NCBI GenBank assembly: GCA_902385765.1
Contig: CABMGU010000034.1
Location: 1 to 33,266, forward strand
DNA: 33,266 nt
Direction: 5' to 3'
DNA from: an uncultured archaeon
Lineage (GTDB): Archaea > Nanobdellota > Nanobdellia > Woesearchaeales > ARS49
Shown one piece after another: positions 9,616-18,079 of this stretch (within the stretch, counting starts at the first letter, position 1; each line of letters begins with the position of its first letter). Below the pieces are notes generated by a model. The model saw only the letters and a program-made list of their open reading frames with translations, made no database searches and was not told the DNA's origin. A program made the position numbers and the translations under genes.

Positions 9616-9706
9616 ATGAACGCCGCGGTCTAAAAGACTTGATTTTTCTCCCCACGCAAGCTAAGGGGAGAAGAAATCAACCTTGCAAAGCAAGGCGCGG
9701 CGTCAT
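9616..9706. other. Structured element copy 1: four-helix junction
   Basis: P1 9616-9627/9696-9706, P2 GTCT-AAA-AGAC 9628-9638, P3 9639-9653/9665-9680 with 11-nt loop, P4 CCTTGC-AAA-GCAAGG 9681-9695; helices abut with no unpaired junction bases. Confidence 0.85.
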
Positions 9707-9715
9707 AAAAAGAAA

Positions 9716-10369
9716 TCAGTCTATAAATTCAACTTCCCCGCCGTAAAAAGTACCTTTCTTCAGAGGAACAGGGCGCCAGTCATCAAGAACAAGAGTTGCA
9801 CCCAACCAGTCAGCAAGCTCATCAGGATTGCCGATTGTTGCAGACAAGCCGATAAGCTGAACACTCTTCAAGACCTGCTTGAGAACAGTGATTAAAATTT
9901 CCAAAGTAGGACCGCGCTCAACGTCATTAATCAGGTGAATTTCATCAATGACCACCAAACTGACAAGACTGAGCCACGGCGAATGATGACGGATTAACGA
10001 GTCCAATTTTTCTGCAGTACAAATGATTAAGTCATAATCAACAAGATAAGGGTCAGAACTATCCAAGTCGCCAATGCTCAGCGCTATTTTACAGAGATGA
10101 CCATACTTGCGCTTGAACTCTCGGTATTTCTCGTTCGCAAGCGCGATTAAAGGAACAATGTAAATGGTCTTGCCCCTGCCCTCAAGAATATGCTTCAAGG
10201 CAGCCATCTCAGCAATCAAAGTCTTGCCACTCGCAGTAGGAGTGCAAACCAGCAAGCTCTTGTTTTCCAGCAAGCCAGCTTTCAGGGCTTTCTCCTGCGC
10301 AGGACGGAAAATCGTAATACCTTCTTTCGCGATAACTTCCTTAAGTTTATCAGGCAATAAAGGATGCAT
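9716..10369 (-). pseudogene. Truncated Hel308/Ski2-like helicase (RecA1 domain only)
   Basis: CTPTASGKTLIAEM (motif I), DEIHL (II), LSATIGN (III), WRPVPLKKGTFYGGEVEFID then stop; no motifs IV-VI. Could instead be one half of a split gene. Confidence 0.65.
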
Positions 10370-10371
10370 AA

Positions 10372-11622
10372 CTATAACCCAATACTCGCAAGCAAACGCT
10401 CTTTATCAAACTCCTGCAAGTCCTCATACTCCTGACCGATGCCCAGGAATAAAATAGGCTTCTGGGTAACATAACTGACAGAAATCGCAGCACCGCCCTT
10501 CTCATCAACATCAGCCTTTGCCAAAATGATACCATCAATTCCCACAGCAGCATTAAACTGCTTAGCCTGCTCAACACAATCATTTCCGGTAATGCTTTCA
10601 CCAACAAAGATTTTCAAATCAGGCTTTGCAACCCTCATAATCTTCTTCATCTCATCCATCAAATTAGTATTGCTGTGCAAACGACCAGCAGTATCTATGA
10701 GAACAACATCCTTCCTGTTTGCCTCAGCGTGCTTGATAGCATCAAAAGCAACAGCAGCAGGGTCAGAGCCGTAATCCTGACGGATAAGCTTAACGCCCAG
10801 TTTGTCAGCGTGCAATTGAAGCTGGTCAATAGCAGCAGCACGGAAAGTATCAGCAGCAGCAAGAACAACACTCAAACCATTATTCTGCAAATATTTGGCA
10901 ACCTTCGCAATGCTTGTGGTCTTGCCACTGCCATTCACGCCAACAAAACATATGACAAAAGGCTTTTTCTGGCGGGCTTTCTCCAACAAATCAATTCCCG
11001 GGATGCCAAACAAGTCCTCAATGCTCTTATGCAGAGAGTTGGCTATAGTTTCGTCAATCTGACCTCTCGGAATCGGCTTGTCAACAAGCTGAGACTTCAA
11101 ATCACTTTTGATTTTTTCAATAACCTCAACAGCAACATTATTCTCAAGCAAAGCAAGCTCCAAATCCCAGAACAACTCATCAAACTTCTCAGCACTGATT
11201 CTCTTTGTGGTAATAGTTTCAGTAATCTTCTGGAAAAAGCCCTTCTCTTCAACAGGCTGTTCAACTTTTACTTCAGGCTTTGATTCTCCAACAACAGCGT
11301 CCTTTAATTTCGCGAAAAAACCCTTTTCAACAGGCTTTTCAACAACTTTAGGAACCTGCACTTCAACCTTGGGAACTTCAGGCGCAACTTCAACTTTCGG
11401 CCTCTCAACTCTCGGCTCGGGCTTTCTCTCAACTTTCTTCACTGGCTTCGGCTTTTCAGCTTCAACTTTCTTTACCTGCTTCTCGACTTTCTTTTCAACA
11501 GGCTTTTCAGGAGGAACAACACTCTTCTCAACAGCAACTTTCTCTTCCGGAGCTTCCTCTTCCACCTTCTTAGTAAACTTTGAAAGAACTCCCTTCAGCT
11601 TATCTTTAAGAAAACCAAACAT
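10372..11622 (-). CDS. ftsY: Signal recognition particle receptor FtsY
   Basis: FVGVNGSGKTTSIAKVAKYL, AADTFRAAAIDQL, LIDTAGRLHSNTNLMDEMKKI, GIILAKADVDEKGGAAISV; long K/E/P/V-rich N-terminal extension. Confidence 0.95.
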   Translation of the reverse strand: MFGFLKDKLKGVLSKFTKKVEEEAPEEKVAVEKSVVPPEKPVEKKVEKQVKKVEAEKPKPVKKVERKPEPRVERPKVEVAPEVPKVEVQVPKVVEKPVEKGFFAKLKDAVVGESKPEVKVEQPVEEKGFFQKITETITTKRISAEKFDELFWDLELALLENNVAVEVIEKIKSDLKSQLVDKPIPRGQIDETIANSLHKSIEDLFGIPGIDLLEKARQKKPFVICFVGVNGSGKTTSIAKVAKYLQNNGLSVVLAAADTFRAAAIDQLQLHADKLGVKLIRQDYGSDPAAVAFDAIKHAEANRKDVVLIDTAGRLHSNTNLMDEMKKIMRVAKPDLKIFVGESITGNDCVEQAKQFNAAVGIDGIILAKADVDEKGGAAISVSYVTQKPILFLGIGQEYEDLQEFDKERLLASIGL

Positions 11623-11623
11623 T

Positions 11624-12034
11624 TTACTTTACCAGCGCCCTCAGCTCTTCCTGAGCCCTTCCGGCTTCAACAGCAAGCTTGTTCATCTGCTCTGCAAGCT
11701 CATCCTGCAGTTTGCGCAATTCAGTTCCCTGCTCAGCAATAATCTTCTTTGCATCAGGAATATTCTTCTGAACAACAGCACCGCCGCCAACATTCAGCAG
11801 AACCGAATCATTCGCTTCCAGTTTTGCCTTAACATACAAGCCAGGAGTCAAAGTGACAAACATATCACTGCCGACCTTGGAAGCTGCAAAATCCTCAAGA
11901 ACTTCCTGAACAGCATCCATCTCAGAAGCCTGCGATTCAAGAGCCTGCAACTGCTTCTGAACCTGCATAAGCTGGTTCTGCAACAACTGCAATTCCATAT
12001 ACTTCTGCTTCACTTCATTAGACGGCTCTTTCAT
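11624..12034 (-). CDS. pfdA: Prefoldin alpha subunit
   Basis: Coiled-coil/hairpin pattern, TPGLYVKAKLEANDSVLLNVGGGAVVQKNIPDA; neighbour of ftsY. Confidence 0.9.
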   Translation of the reverse strand: MKEPSNEVKQKYMELQLLQNQLMQVQKQLQALESQASEMDAVQEVLEDFAASKVGSDMFVTLTPGLYVKAKLEANDSVLLNVGGGAVVQKNIPDAKKIIAEQGTELRKLQDELAEQMNKLAVEAGRAQEELRALVK

Positions 12035-12201
12035 TTTAGCTTAGCCAGCAATTGCTCCAAAAAGTGGCCATACTCGTGCGCTGCCTTAAAAAACCTGACA
12101 GAAGCCTCCAAATCACCCGGAATTTTCTGCTCCTTCTTAAAATGCTCCAACTCGCGCTTAACCATATCGCGCAAAAATTCCTTTTCATCATTGCTGAACA
12201 T
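12031..12201 (-). CDS. Small hypothetical protein (56 aa)
   Basis: MFSNDEKEFLRDMVKRELEHFKKEQKIPGD...; 4-nt overlap with prefoldin gene; start CAT 12199-12201. Confidence 0.55.
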   Translation of the reverse strand: MFSNDEKEFLRDMVKRELEHFKKEQKIPGDLEASVRFFKAAHEYGHFLEQLLAKLK

Positions 12202-12922
12202 TTTTACCCTCCACAATCTTGATATTAATATCACCAAACTGCTCTTTCTGCTCCAGTTCCACTTTCTGCTGGTGCGATAAATGCAACAACGGAATAAAAG
12301 TGTAAACCTTGTCCTGCTTTGTTTCTCCAGGCAACAATTCCTTAAAAGTCAATGTTGGACGCGCAGAGAACAATGAAAGAATGCGGTGAAACAAATTAGT
12401 TATTGCAGCAGTAACATCAAACTTTCTGGCAGGCAGTTCCATAAAAGGAGGAACACTGTGCAGGACACGGCGCTGTTTGACCTCGAGAGCCTTGTCCAGA
12501 GCTTTGACAAGATCGTAAACGCTCACCTTTCTCCTTCGCGCCTGAGGAAGCCTCGGCATCAGCTCAAAGTCCTCCTTCAAGCCAAGCTCCTCACCCCTTG
12601 CAAGCTCCTGCTCAAGCTCATCATAAAACTGCTCCTGAGACACATCAGTGCCAGCGATAAGCCTGTCAAACTCATCCAAATCATCACCAACAAGCTTGTT
12701 GCTCTTCACACGCAAAAGAATTGCAGCTGCCAAAAGAACCTTGCCGCCAACCTTCAAATCCTGCTCTTTCAACTGGTGCAAACGCTCAATATACTTGTCA
12801 GTCAGCAAAGAAATATTGATATTCCAAGGGTCCATCTTCTCAGAATTAATCAGCTCAAAAATGATAGACTTCCAGCTAATCTCATTCTGCTCGACAAGCA
12901 ATGAAAAAATGCGGTCGTTCAT
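12188..12922 (-). CDS. scpA: Segregation and condensation protein ScpA
   Basis: MNDRIFSLLVEQNEISWKSIIFELINSEKMDPWNINISLLTDKYIERLHQL...; TATA-like tatataaat ~28 nt upstream of CAT 12920-12922. Confidence 0.85.
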   Translation of the reverse strand: MNDRIFSLLVEQNEISWKSIIFELINSEKMDPWNINISLLTDKYIERLHQLKEQDLKVGGKVLLAAAILLRVKSNKLVGDDLDEFDRLIAGTDVSQEQFYDELEQELARGEELGLKEDFELMPRLPQARRRKVSVYDLVKALDKALEVKQRRVLHSVPPFMELPARKFDVTAAITNLFHRILSLFSARPTLTFKELLPGETKQDKVYTFIPLLHLSHQQKVELEQKEQFGDINIKIVEGKNVQQ

Positions 12923-13026
12923 ATGAAAATCTGGAGAAAGAGGGTATATAAATGTTGTGCGCAAAGCCACTGGACACTGGACATCTCGACGTGAAGTATT
13001 TAAATACAAAATCTACAGAAACAGTC

Positions 13027-13767
13027 ATGACTATTCCTCCAGAAGCTTTACCGACAGAACCAAACCAACCGCCACGCCAGATTAGAATTCCTGAAACTAA
13101 TTCTGAAGACTTTGCAGAATTCTATGGCGCAATGATGGGTGACGGGTGCATTTATGGAAATATGGCAGCATTCTGCATAACGTGCAATGGAATATTAGAC
13201 GAATGGTATTTAACCCAATATTTGAAAAAACTCTGTTTTTCATTATTTAACATACAACCAAAGATATACTATGCTAAAAAAGAACAAGTTGTGCGCTTGA
13301 TAATCAACAGCGTAAAGATAACGCGTTTTTTGGTCAAACTCGGTTTTCCAAAAGGCAGAAAAAAGGATGCTAAAATAAGGATTCCAGAAGCCTTTTTCTC
13401 AGATGACAAATTACTAGCTGCATGCCTAAGAGGCCTGATAGATACAGATGGAGGCATATACTCTCACCCACACACAAAAATCATGCTCGATTTCACCTCA
13501 GTAATTCCAAGTCTCATAACATCCGTTCACGAAGCGTTCAGTAAATTAAACTTGCAACACGGCATTTCAACCAACAGAATTCAATTTTATAGCGGCACCA
13601 AGCTAGCCAAATATTTCTCCCGTGTTGGAAGCAGCAATCCCAGAAACATCATAAGATATTCACAGTTTATCCAAACAGGAATTACTCCTTCTGCGATTGA
13701 GACAGAAAGGCTTTTAAAACACTACGATACCAGAATTAATGTACCTTACCATGGACCGGTAGTTTAG
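13027..13767 (+). CDS. LAGLIDADG homing endonuclease-like protein
   Basis: Two motifs, FYGAMMGDGCIYGN and LRGLIDTDGGIY; tatttaaata 12997-13006 places a leaderless start at ATG 13027; stop TAG 13765-13767. Confidence 0.85.
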   Translation: MTIPPEALPTEPNQPPRQIRIPETNSEDFAEFYGAMMGDGCIYGNMAAFCITCNGILDEWYLTQYLKKLCFSLFNIQPKIYYAKKEQVVRLIINSVKITRFLVKLGFPKGRKKDAKIRIPEAFFSDDKLLAACLRGLIDTDGGIYSHPHTKIMLDFTSVIPSLITSVHEAFSKLNLQHGISTNRIQFYSGTKLAKYFSRVGSSNPRNIIRYSQFIQTGITPSAIETERLLKHYDTRINVPYHGPVV

Positions 13768-13849
13768 CGGCTAGTTTTCCGAAGGAAAACCCGTAGATAA
13801 CGTCTCGTTTACACCGAGAAGGTCGGCGGTTCGAATCAGCCCCGGTCCA
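13753..13849 (+). tRNA. tRNA-Val(TAC) with 24-nt D-loop intron (13773-13796)
   Basis: GGACCGG/CCGGTCC acceptor; anticodon stem TCTCG/CGAGA with loop TTTACAC; T-loop TTCGAAT (one T-stem mismatch). BHB: ATT/TAA... outer helix, bulge AGA, central GCGG/CCGT, bulge CTA, hairpin GTTTTCC-GAA-GGAAAAC. Confidence 0.85.
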
Positions 13850-13977
13850 CTTACATTCATATGCTTCGCATTCGCCGGCAAAGTTAAAGGCGGATTCAAG
13901 GTCGTTCGGAAACCTTCGGTTTCCTCCGAGTTCAAAGAACTCCCTTCGGTCGCTCTTCGAACATCCGCCCGGGTCCA
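13850..13977 (+). repeat. Structured insertion-like segment downstream of tRNA-Val ending in a diverged copy of the tRNA 3' portion
   Basis: GGTCGGCGGTTCGAATCAGCCCCGGTCCAC (tRNA) versus GGTCGCTCTTCGAACATCCGCCCGGGTCCAC (13948-13978); P1 GGCGGAT 13889-13895 / ATCCGCC 13963-13969; internal hairpins 13908-13924 and 13928-13942. Confidence 0.65.
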
Positions 13978-14346
13978 CTATTTTTCCTTAGAAACCTTAT
14001 AGAGATAACAGCTCAGACAACCGTTATTGCAGTCCAAAGAATCATCTGCATACCTGCCTTCCAATTTTATCAAATCAGTAACAATATTCCTGACGCCCTG
14101 ACCCTTCTCAGTCAAACGATACATCACCCGGATAGGCGGGGTTTTTGATATGATTGCCTTCCTAATAAGACCGGTTTCCTCCATCTCCTCCAAGCGCCTT
14201 GACAGAACAGCAGGACTTATTTTCGACATCTTATGCAGCATCCCGTTAAAACCGTGCTGGCCGTTGCACGCGATTTCCTGGAATATCTCAAGAGTCCATT
14301 TCTTGCCAAAAAGCTTAACCGTTTTGTATACGGGACATTCAGACAT
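13978..14346 (-). CDS. HxlR-family winged-helix transcriptional regulator
   Basis: MSECPVYKTVKLFGKKWTLEIFQEIACNGQHGFNGMLHKMSKISPAVLSRRLEEMEETGLIRK...YRLTEKGQ. Confidence 0.9.
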   Translation of the reverse strand: MSECPVYKTVKLFGKKWTLEIFQEIACNGQHGFNGMLHKMSKISPAVLSRRLEEMEETGLIRKAIISKTPPIRVMYRLTEKGQGVRNIVTDLIKLEGRYADDSLDCNNGCLSCYLYKVSKEK

Positions 14347-14434
14347 AGCTACCTCACACCTTCGCCAGCGAGAAACCAATTAAAAAACGACCTTGTTGCT
14401 ACCATCACGTCAATCACCTATCCTGTTTACTCAA

Positions 14435-14459
14435 GCAACTTTATAAATGTGAAAGTTGC
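14435..14459. promoter_or_regulatory. Inverted repeat overlapping a TATA-like sequence, candidate operator for HxlR regulator
   Basis: GCAACTTT-ataaatgtg-AAAGTTGC, perfect 8-nt arms. Confidence 0.55.
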
Positions 14460-14592
14460 CAAAAAGATAGTTGAAATAAAATAAACACATTTTGTGCCAA
14501 CATTTAAATACATTACAAAATATGTATTTCCAAAAAGAGACGAGTTGAAAGCAAAAGATTTCCGCGAGCCTCTTTTTTCAGAGAAAAAAGAG

Positions 14593-15945
14593 ATGAAATA
14601 CACTAAAAGATTCATGAAAAGACTAGCCATAGGAGCAGTCCTATTACTAATAGTTCTAAGCGGGCTTGCATACTATTACAGAAACCCGGTAAAGCTCGTA
14701 GACGTGCCACTGACATCTTTGCAGGAAAAACTGGACGTTACAAAACTCGACAACGGAATGACCGTCACCATAAAAGAAATGAAAGCAGTACCGCTTGTCA
14801 CAATACAATTCTGGGTGCACGTCGGCTCAAAAAACGAGCCAGAACAATACAGAGGAATCGCACACATCTTCGAGCACATCTGGTTCAAAGGAACAGCAAC
14901 ACAGCCGGTAGGAAGCTTCCACAAAAGAGTCGAGTCATTGGGAGGAGAACTAAACGCGATGACCTCGCAGGACTGGACAATGTACTACGTAACAGTCCCG
15001 TCAGACAAATTTGACGAAATCTTCCCATACATGACTGACTTGCTGCTCAACCCGGCTTTTGACAACAACGAAATCGAAAAAGAGAAAAAAGTGGTACTGG
15101 AAGAGCAAAGCTTCAGCTTCAACGAACCTGAAAAGTTCCTTGACGACCAATTCGGACTGTTGCTGGTAGACAAGCACCCCTACAGGAACCCAGTCATAGG
15201 CTACAAAAATACCATCTCAGCAGCAAACAGGGAAGAAATCATAAACTTCTACAAAACCTGGTACGTGCCAAACAACATGAACATAATAGTCGTTGGCAAC
15301 ATAAACAAGGAAAAAACACTTGAAAAAATCAAACAAGCATTCGCAGGCTTCAAACAACAAGAACTGCCAGCACTGGACTTACCAAAAGAAAGCCCATTAT
15401 CACAATAAAAATACAACAGCAGCTACAAAGACATAGGATACACATACATCGCAATAGGATTCACAGGACCGGGCTCAAAAAACCCGGACAGATACGCAAT
15501 GGAAGTCCTGAATACCATATTCTCTTCAGGAGACAGCTCAAGACTGCAACAAATCGTCAAACAACAAAAGAACCTCATAACAAAAGGAACAAGCGTGTTC
15601 GTTCCATTAAACGACTTTGGAGTATTTGAAGCAGTCACCACAGTAGAGCCTCAAAAAGCAGGCCTTGCAAAAGCAGAACTAATCCTTCAATTAAACAGGT
15701 TCAAAACAGAGTATGTAACTGACGAAGAGCTCGAAAGAGCAAAAATGAACATACGCGCGGACAAAGTCAGAAAACAGGAAGAGATATTCCAGGTAGGAAT
15801 GGATATCGGACAGGCGTGGATTGACGGAGAGGATTATTCTGAATTCATCACAAAAATAAACGCAGTAAGCAAGGAAGACATCAGAAAAGCCGCACAAAAA
15901 TACTTCACAGCATACGCAATGTATGAACTAAAACCAAAACTATGA
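14593..15945 (+). pseudogene. M16 zinc peptidase (active-type subunit) with in-frame TAA at 15406-15408
   Basis: Same frame before and after the stop; HIFEHIWFKG zinc motif, downstream EKEKKVVLEEQ; continues KYNSSYKDIGYTYIAIGFTGPGSKNPDRYAM... Confidence 0.75.
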
Positions 15946-17252
15946 GAAAGACAGCAATATTACTATTATTACTGGCAGCCTGCACAAGCGTAAGCTATCA
16001 AGAGCACACAGATGCAGGAAGCAAATATGTCCTAAACAACGGAATGATAGTGCTGCTCAAAGAAAACCCGGATACCGGAATGGTCGGGATAGACCTGATG
16101 CTGAAGAAAACAATAGGAGCTGACGGCGACAAGCAGGGACTCGGATATTTCACAAACAGATTATTGCTGGCAGGAACAGAAAAAAGAACAAGAGAACAAA
16201 TAGTAAAGGAAATAGAATCAAAAGGCGGAACAATAAAAGCAAGAACATACGACGAATCAAACGAGATAGTCATAGAAATACCAAGCGATAGCTTAAGCCT
16301 GGCCTCGGATATTCTGCAGGACGTAATACTGCATCCGACATTCCCTCCTGAAGAAATAGAAAAAGAACGAGCACTAATGATTGGAGAACTGGAATCCAAA
16401 AAAGACCAGCCAGTAGTGATGAACGAAGAATTGTTCATGAAAACAATGTACGCAGGATACCCATACCAGCACCCAGTAGACGGCTACGTTGAAACCGTCA
16501 AGGCAATAACACGAGACGACATAATAAACCATTACAAAACCTGGTATGTGCCAAACAGGATAATTCTCGCAATCGTGGGAAACATCAAGGAAAAACAAAC
16601 AATCAAGGCACTCAATTACCTGTTTGGAAAAATGAAACCAGCCCAGACACCCCCAGAAGGAACATTCGAAATGCCGATAAGAGTAGAATCAAAAACGAAC
16701 ACGCAAAACATGAACACAGAAAGCTACTACATACAATACGGATACCAACTGGTTCCTGCAGTTCATCCTGACTTCATCAAAATAAGAATGACAAACGCAA
16801 TACTCGGCTCAGGCTCTGGAAGCAGGCTATTTTACGAATTAAGGGACAAACAGGCACTCGCGTACAGCGTGTACTCAATCGCGCCAAGCACAAGAAGCAC
16901 GGGATTCGTAAAAATCAGCATGGTAACAGGACCTGAAAAATTAAACGCTTCAATAGAAGGCATAAAAGAGCAGATTGGCCTGCTGAAAACAGAAGACGTG
17001 CCAGAAGAAGAAATGAAAACAGTCAAACAAAAACTCAGAGGATTCTTCTTCTTAGACCACCAAAGAACCACAGACCAGGCAAACTACCTCGCACTCTACG
17101 AAACAACAGGATACGGATACCATTACGATGTCGAATACCCTGACAAACTCGACAAAGTAACCGCTCCCGAAGTCAAATACGTTGCAAACACGTATTTCAA
17201 CAATCCAGTAATAGCAATAGTAGGACCGTTTGAAGGCGGAAAAATAGAGTAG
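15942..17252 (+). CDS. M16 peptidase-like lipoprotein lacking the HxxEH zinc motif
   Basis: LLLLLAAC lipobox; M16 layout, YVLNNGMIVLLKENPDTGMVGIDLML, GLGYFTNRLLLAGT in place of HxxEH, NHYKTWYVPNRIILAIVGNI, LGSGSGSRLFYELRDKQALAYSVYS. Confidence 0.8.
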   Translation: MRKTAILLLLLAACTSVSYQEHTDAGSKYVLNNGMIVLLKENPDTGMVGIDLMLKKTIGADGDKQGLGYFTNRLLLAGTEKRTREQIVKEIESKGGTIKARTYDESNEIVIEIPSDSLSLASDILQDVILHPTFPPEEIEKERALMIGELESKKDQPVVMNEELFMKTMYAGYPYQHPVDGYVETVKAITRDDIINHYKTWYVPNRIILAIVGNIKEKQTIKALNYLFGKMKPAQTPPEGTFEMPIRVESKTNTQNMNTESYYIQYGYQLVPAVHPDFIKIRMTNAILGSGSGSRLFYELRDKQALAYSVYSIAPSTRSTGFVKISMVTGPEKLNASIEGIKEQIGLLKTEDVPEEEMKTVKQKLRGFFFLDHQRTTDQANYLALYETTGYGYHYDVEYPDKLDKVTAPEVKYVANTYFNNPVIAIVGPFEGGKIE

Positions 17253-17262
17253 AAAGATTTAT

Positions 17263-17292
17263 ATATCATAAGATATCATGGTTTAATGATAT
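17263..17292. promoter_or_regulatory. Candidate VapB autoregulatory operator at promoter/start codon
   Basis: ATATCAT at 17263-17269 and 17273-17279, inverted ATGATAT 17286-17292; TATA-like tttatata just upstream. Confidence 0.45.
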
Positions 17293-17503
17293 GGCAGAAT
17301 TAGATGTTGAAACTAAAAAATGGGGAGATTCTATGGCAATTATAATACCAAAACCCATAGTTGAAGCCGAACGAATAAAGCTAAATCAAAAAATTCACAT
17401 AATAATACACAAAGAAACAGACCTCTCAGACCTGTTTGGAAAATTCAAAACAAGCAAGACCGCCCAACAATTAAAGGACGAAGCCCGAAAGGACTGGACG
17501 TAA
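17291..17503 (+). CDS. vapB: AbrB/SpoVT-type antitoxin (VapB-like)
   Basis: VETKKWGDSMAIIIPKPIVEAERIKLNQKIHIII then short C-terminal tail; followed by PIN ORF. Confidence 0.75.
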   Translation: MAELDVETKKWGDSMAIIIPKPIVEAERIKLNQKIHIIIHKETDLSDLFGKFKTSKTAQQLKDEARKDWT

Positions 17504-17505
17504 AT

Positions 17506-17868
17506 ATGCAGTTCTTTGAAACGTACGCATTATACCAGATTGCGAAAGGCGCGGAAAGCTATGCCCAATTCGTAAAACACGCACGACTTGCCACCACCAT
17601 TCTCAATCTATACGAAATGTATTATGTACTCTGCAAAGAAAACCAAGAAAGCCTGGCAGACAAGTTGTTCGAACGACTGCTACCATACTGCATCGACGTA
17701 TTGCCTGAAGATATTAAACCAGCAGCACAATTCAGGCTGAAACACGCAAAACTCGGCTTTTCTTACATTGACGCACTCGGATACACCATTTCACTTCGTT
17801 CCGGACTGCAGTTCCTGACAGGCGATGATGCTTTCAAAAACTTTGATCAGGTAACTTTTATCAAGTAA
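17506..17868 (+). CDS. vapC: PIN-domain toxin (VapC-like)
   Basis: FFETYALYQIAKG, NLYEMYYVL, YIDALGYTIS, FLTGDDAF acidic PIN positions. Confidence 0.8.
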   Translation: MQFFETYALYQIAKGAESYAQFVKHARLATTILNLYEMYYVLCKENQESLADKLFERLLPYCIDVLPEDIKPAAQFRLKHAKLGFSYIDALGYTISLRSGLQFLTGDDAFKNFDQVTFIK

Positions 17869-17913
17869 TTCCAGTAAACTTTTTATACAGGCCATTTGAA
17901 AAGCAATATTATC

Positions 17914-18039
17914 GCGCCAGTGGTCTAGCGGTTATGACACTGCCTTGCCATTTGCGCTCATACGGCAGTAACAGCATATGCAAAAGCCGGATGAGCAGCA
18001 AAGAGGCAGTTGCCCGAGTTCGAATCTCGGCTGGCGCAT
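17914..18039 (+). tRNA. tRNA-Gly(GCC) with ~54-nt intron at the canonical anticodon-loop position
   Basis: GCGCCAG/CTGGCGC acceptor; CTGCC-TTGCCA | intron 17951-18004 | A-GGCAG; CCGAG-TTCGAAT-CTCGG. Intron boundary uncertain by ~1 nt; intron contains GCTCAT/ATGAGC helix. Confidence 0.9.
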
Positions 18040-18079
18040 GAACGCAACATTTTTAAAAGCCACTATCATAATTGATAGC

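Noticed and set aside
9616-9706. Junction element as a degenerate tRNA
   Set aside because: Cloverleaf-like but no TTCGAAT loop, no 5-bp anticodon arm, and P3 is ~15 bp.
9600-9710. Junction element as a simple transcription terminator
   Set aside because: Four abutting helices repeated with covariation at a second locus inside a coding start are not explained by a terminator hairpin.
11108-12280. 390-aa plus-strand ORF
   Set aside because: Antisense to ftsY/pfdA; Ser/Phe/Thr-rich low-complexity product caused by the Lys/Glu-rich sense strand.
13736-13978. Minus-strand ORF (80 aa) with GADSNRRPSRCKRDV
   Set aside because: This is the familiar spurious translation across a tRNA gene on the opposite strand; not a protein.
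14494-14592. Tracked start of M16 gene at 14494
   Set aside because: TATA-like atttaaat at ~14501 lies downstream of it; Met at 14593 preceding the TM is more plausible.
17978-18038. Tracked ORF start of the membrane protein at 17978
   Set aside because: Start lies in the tRNA-Gly intron and would translate the tRNA; later start preferred.
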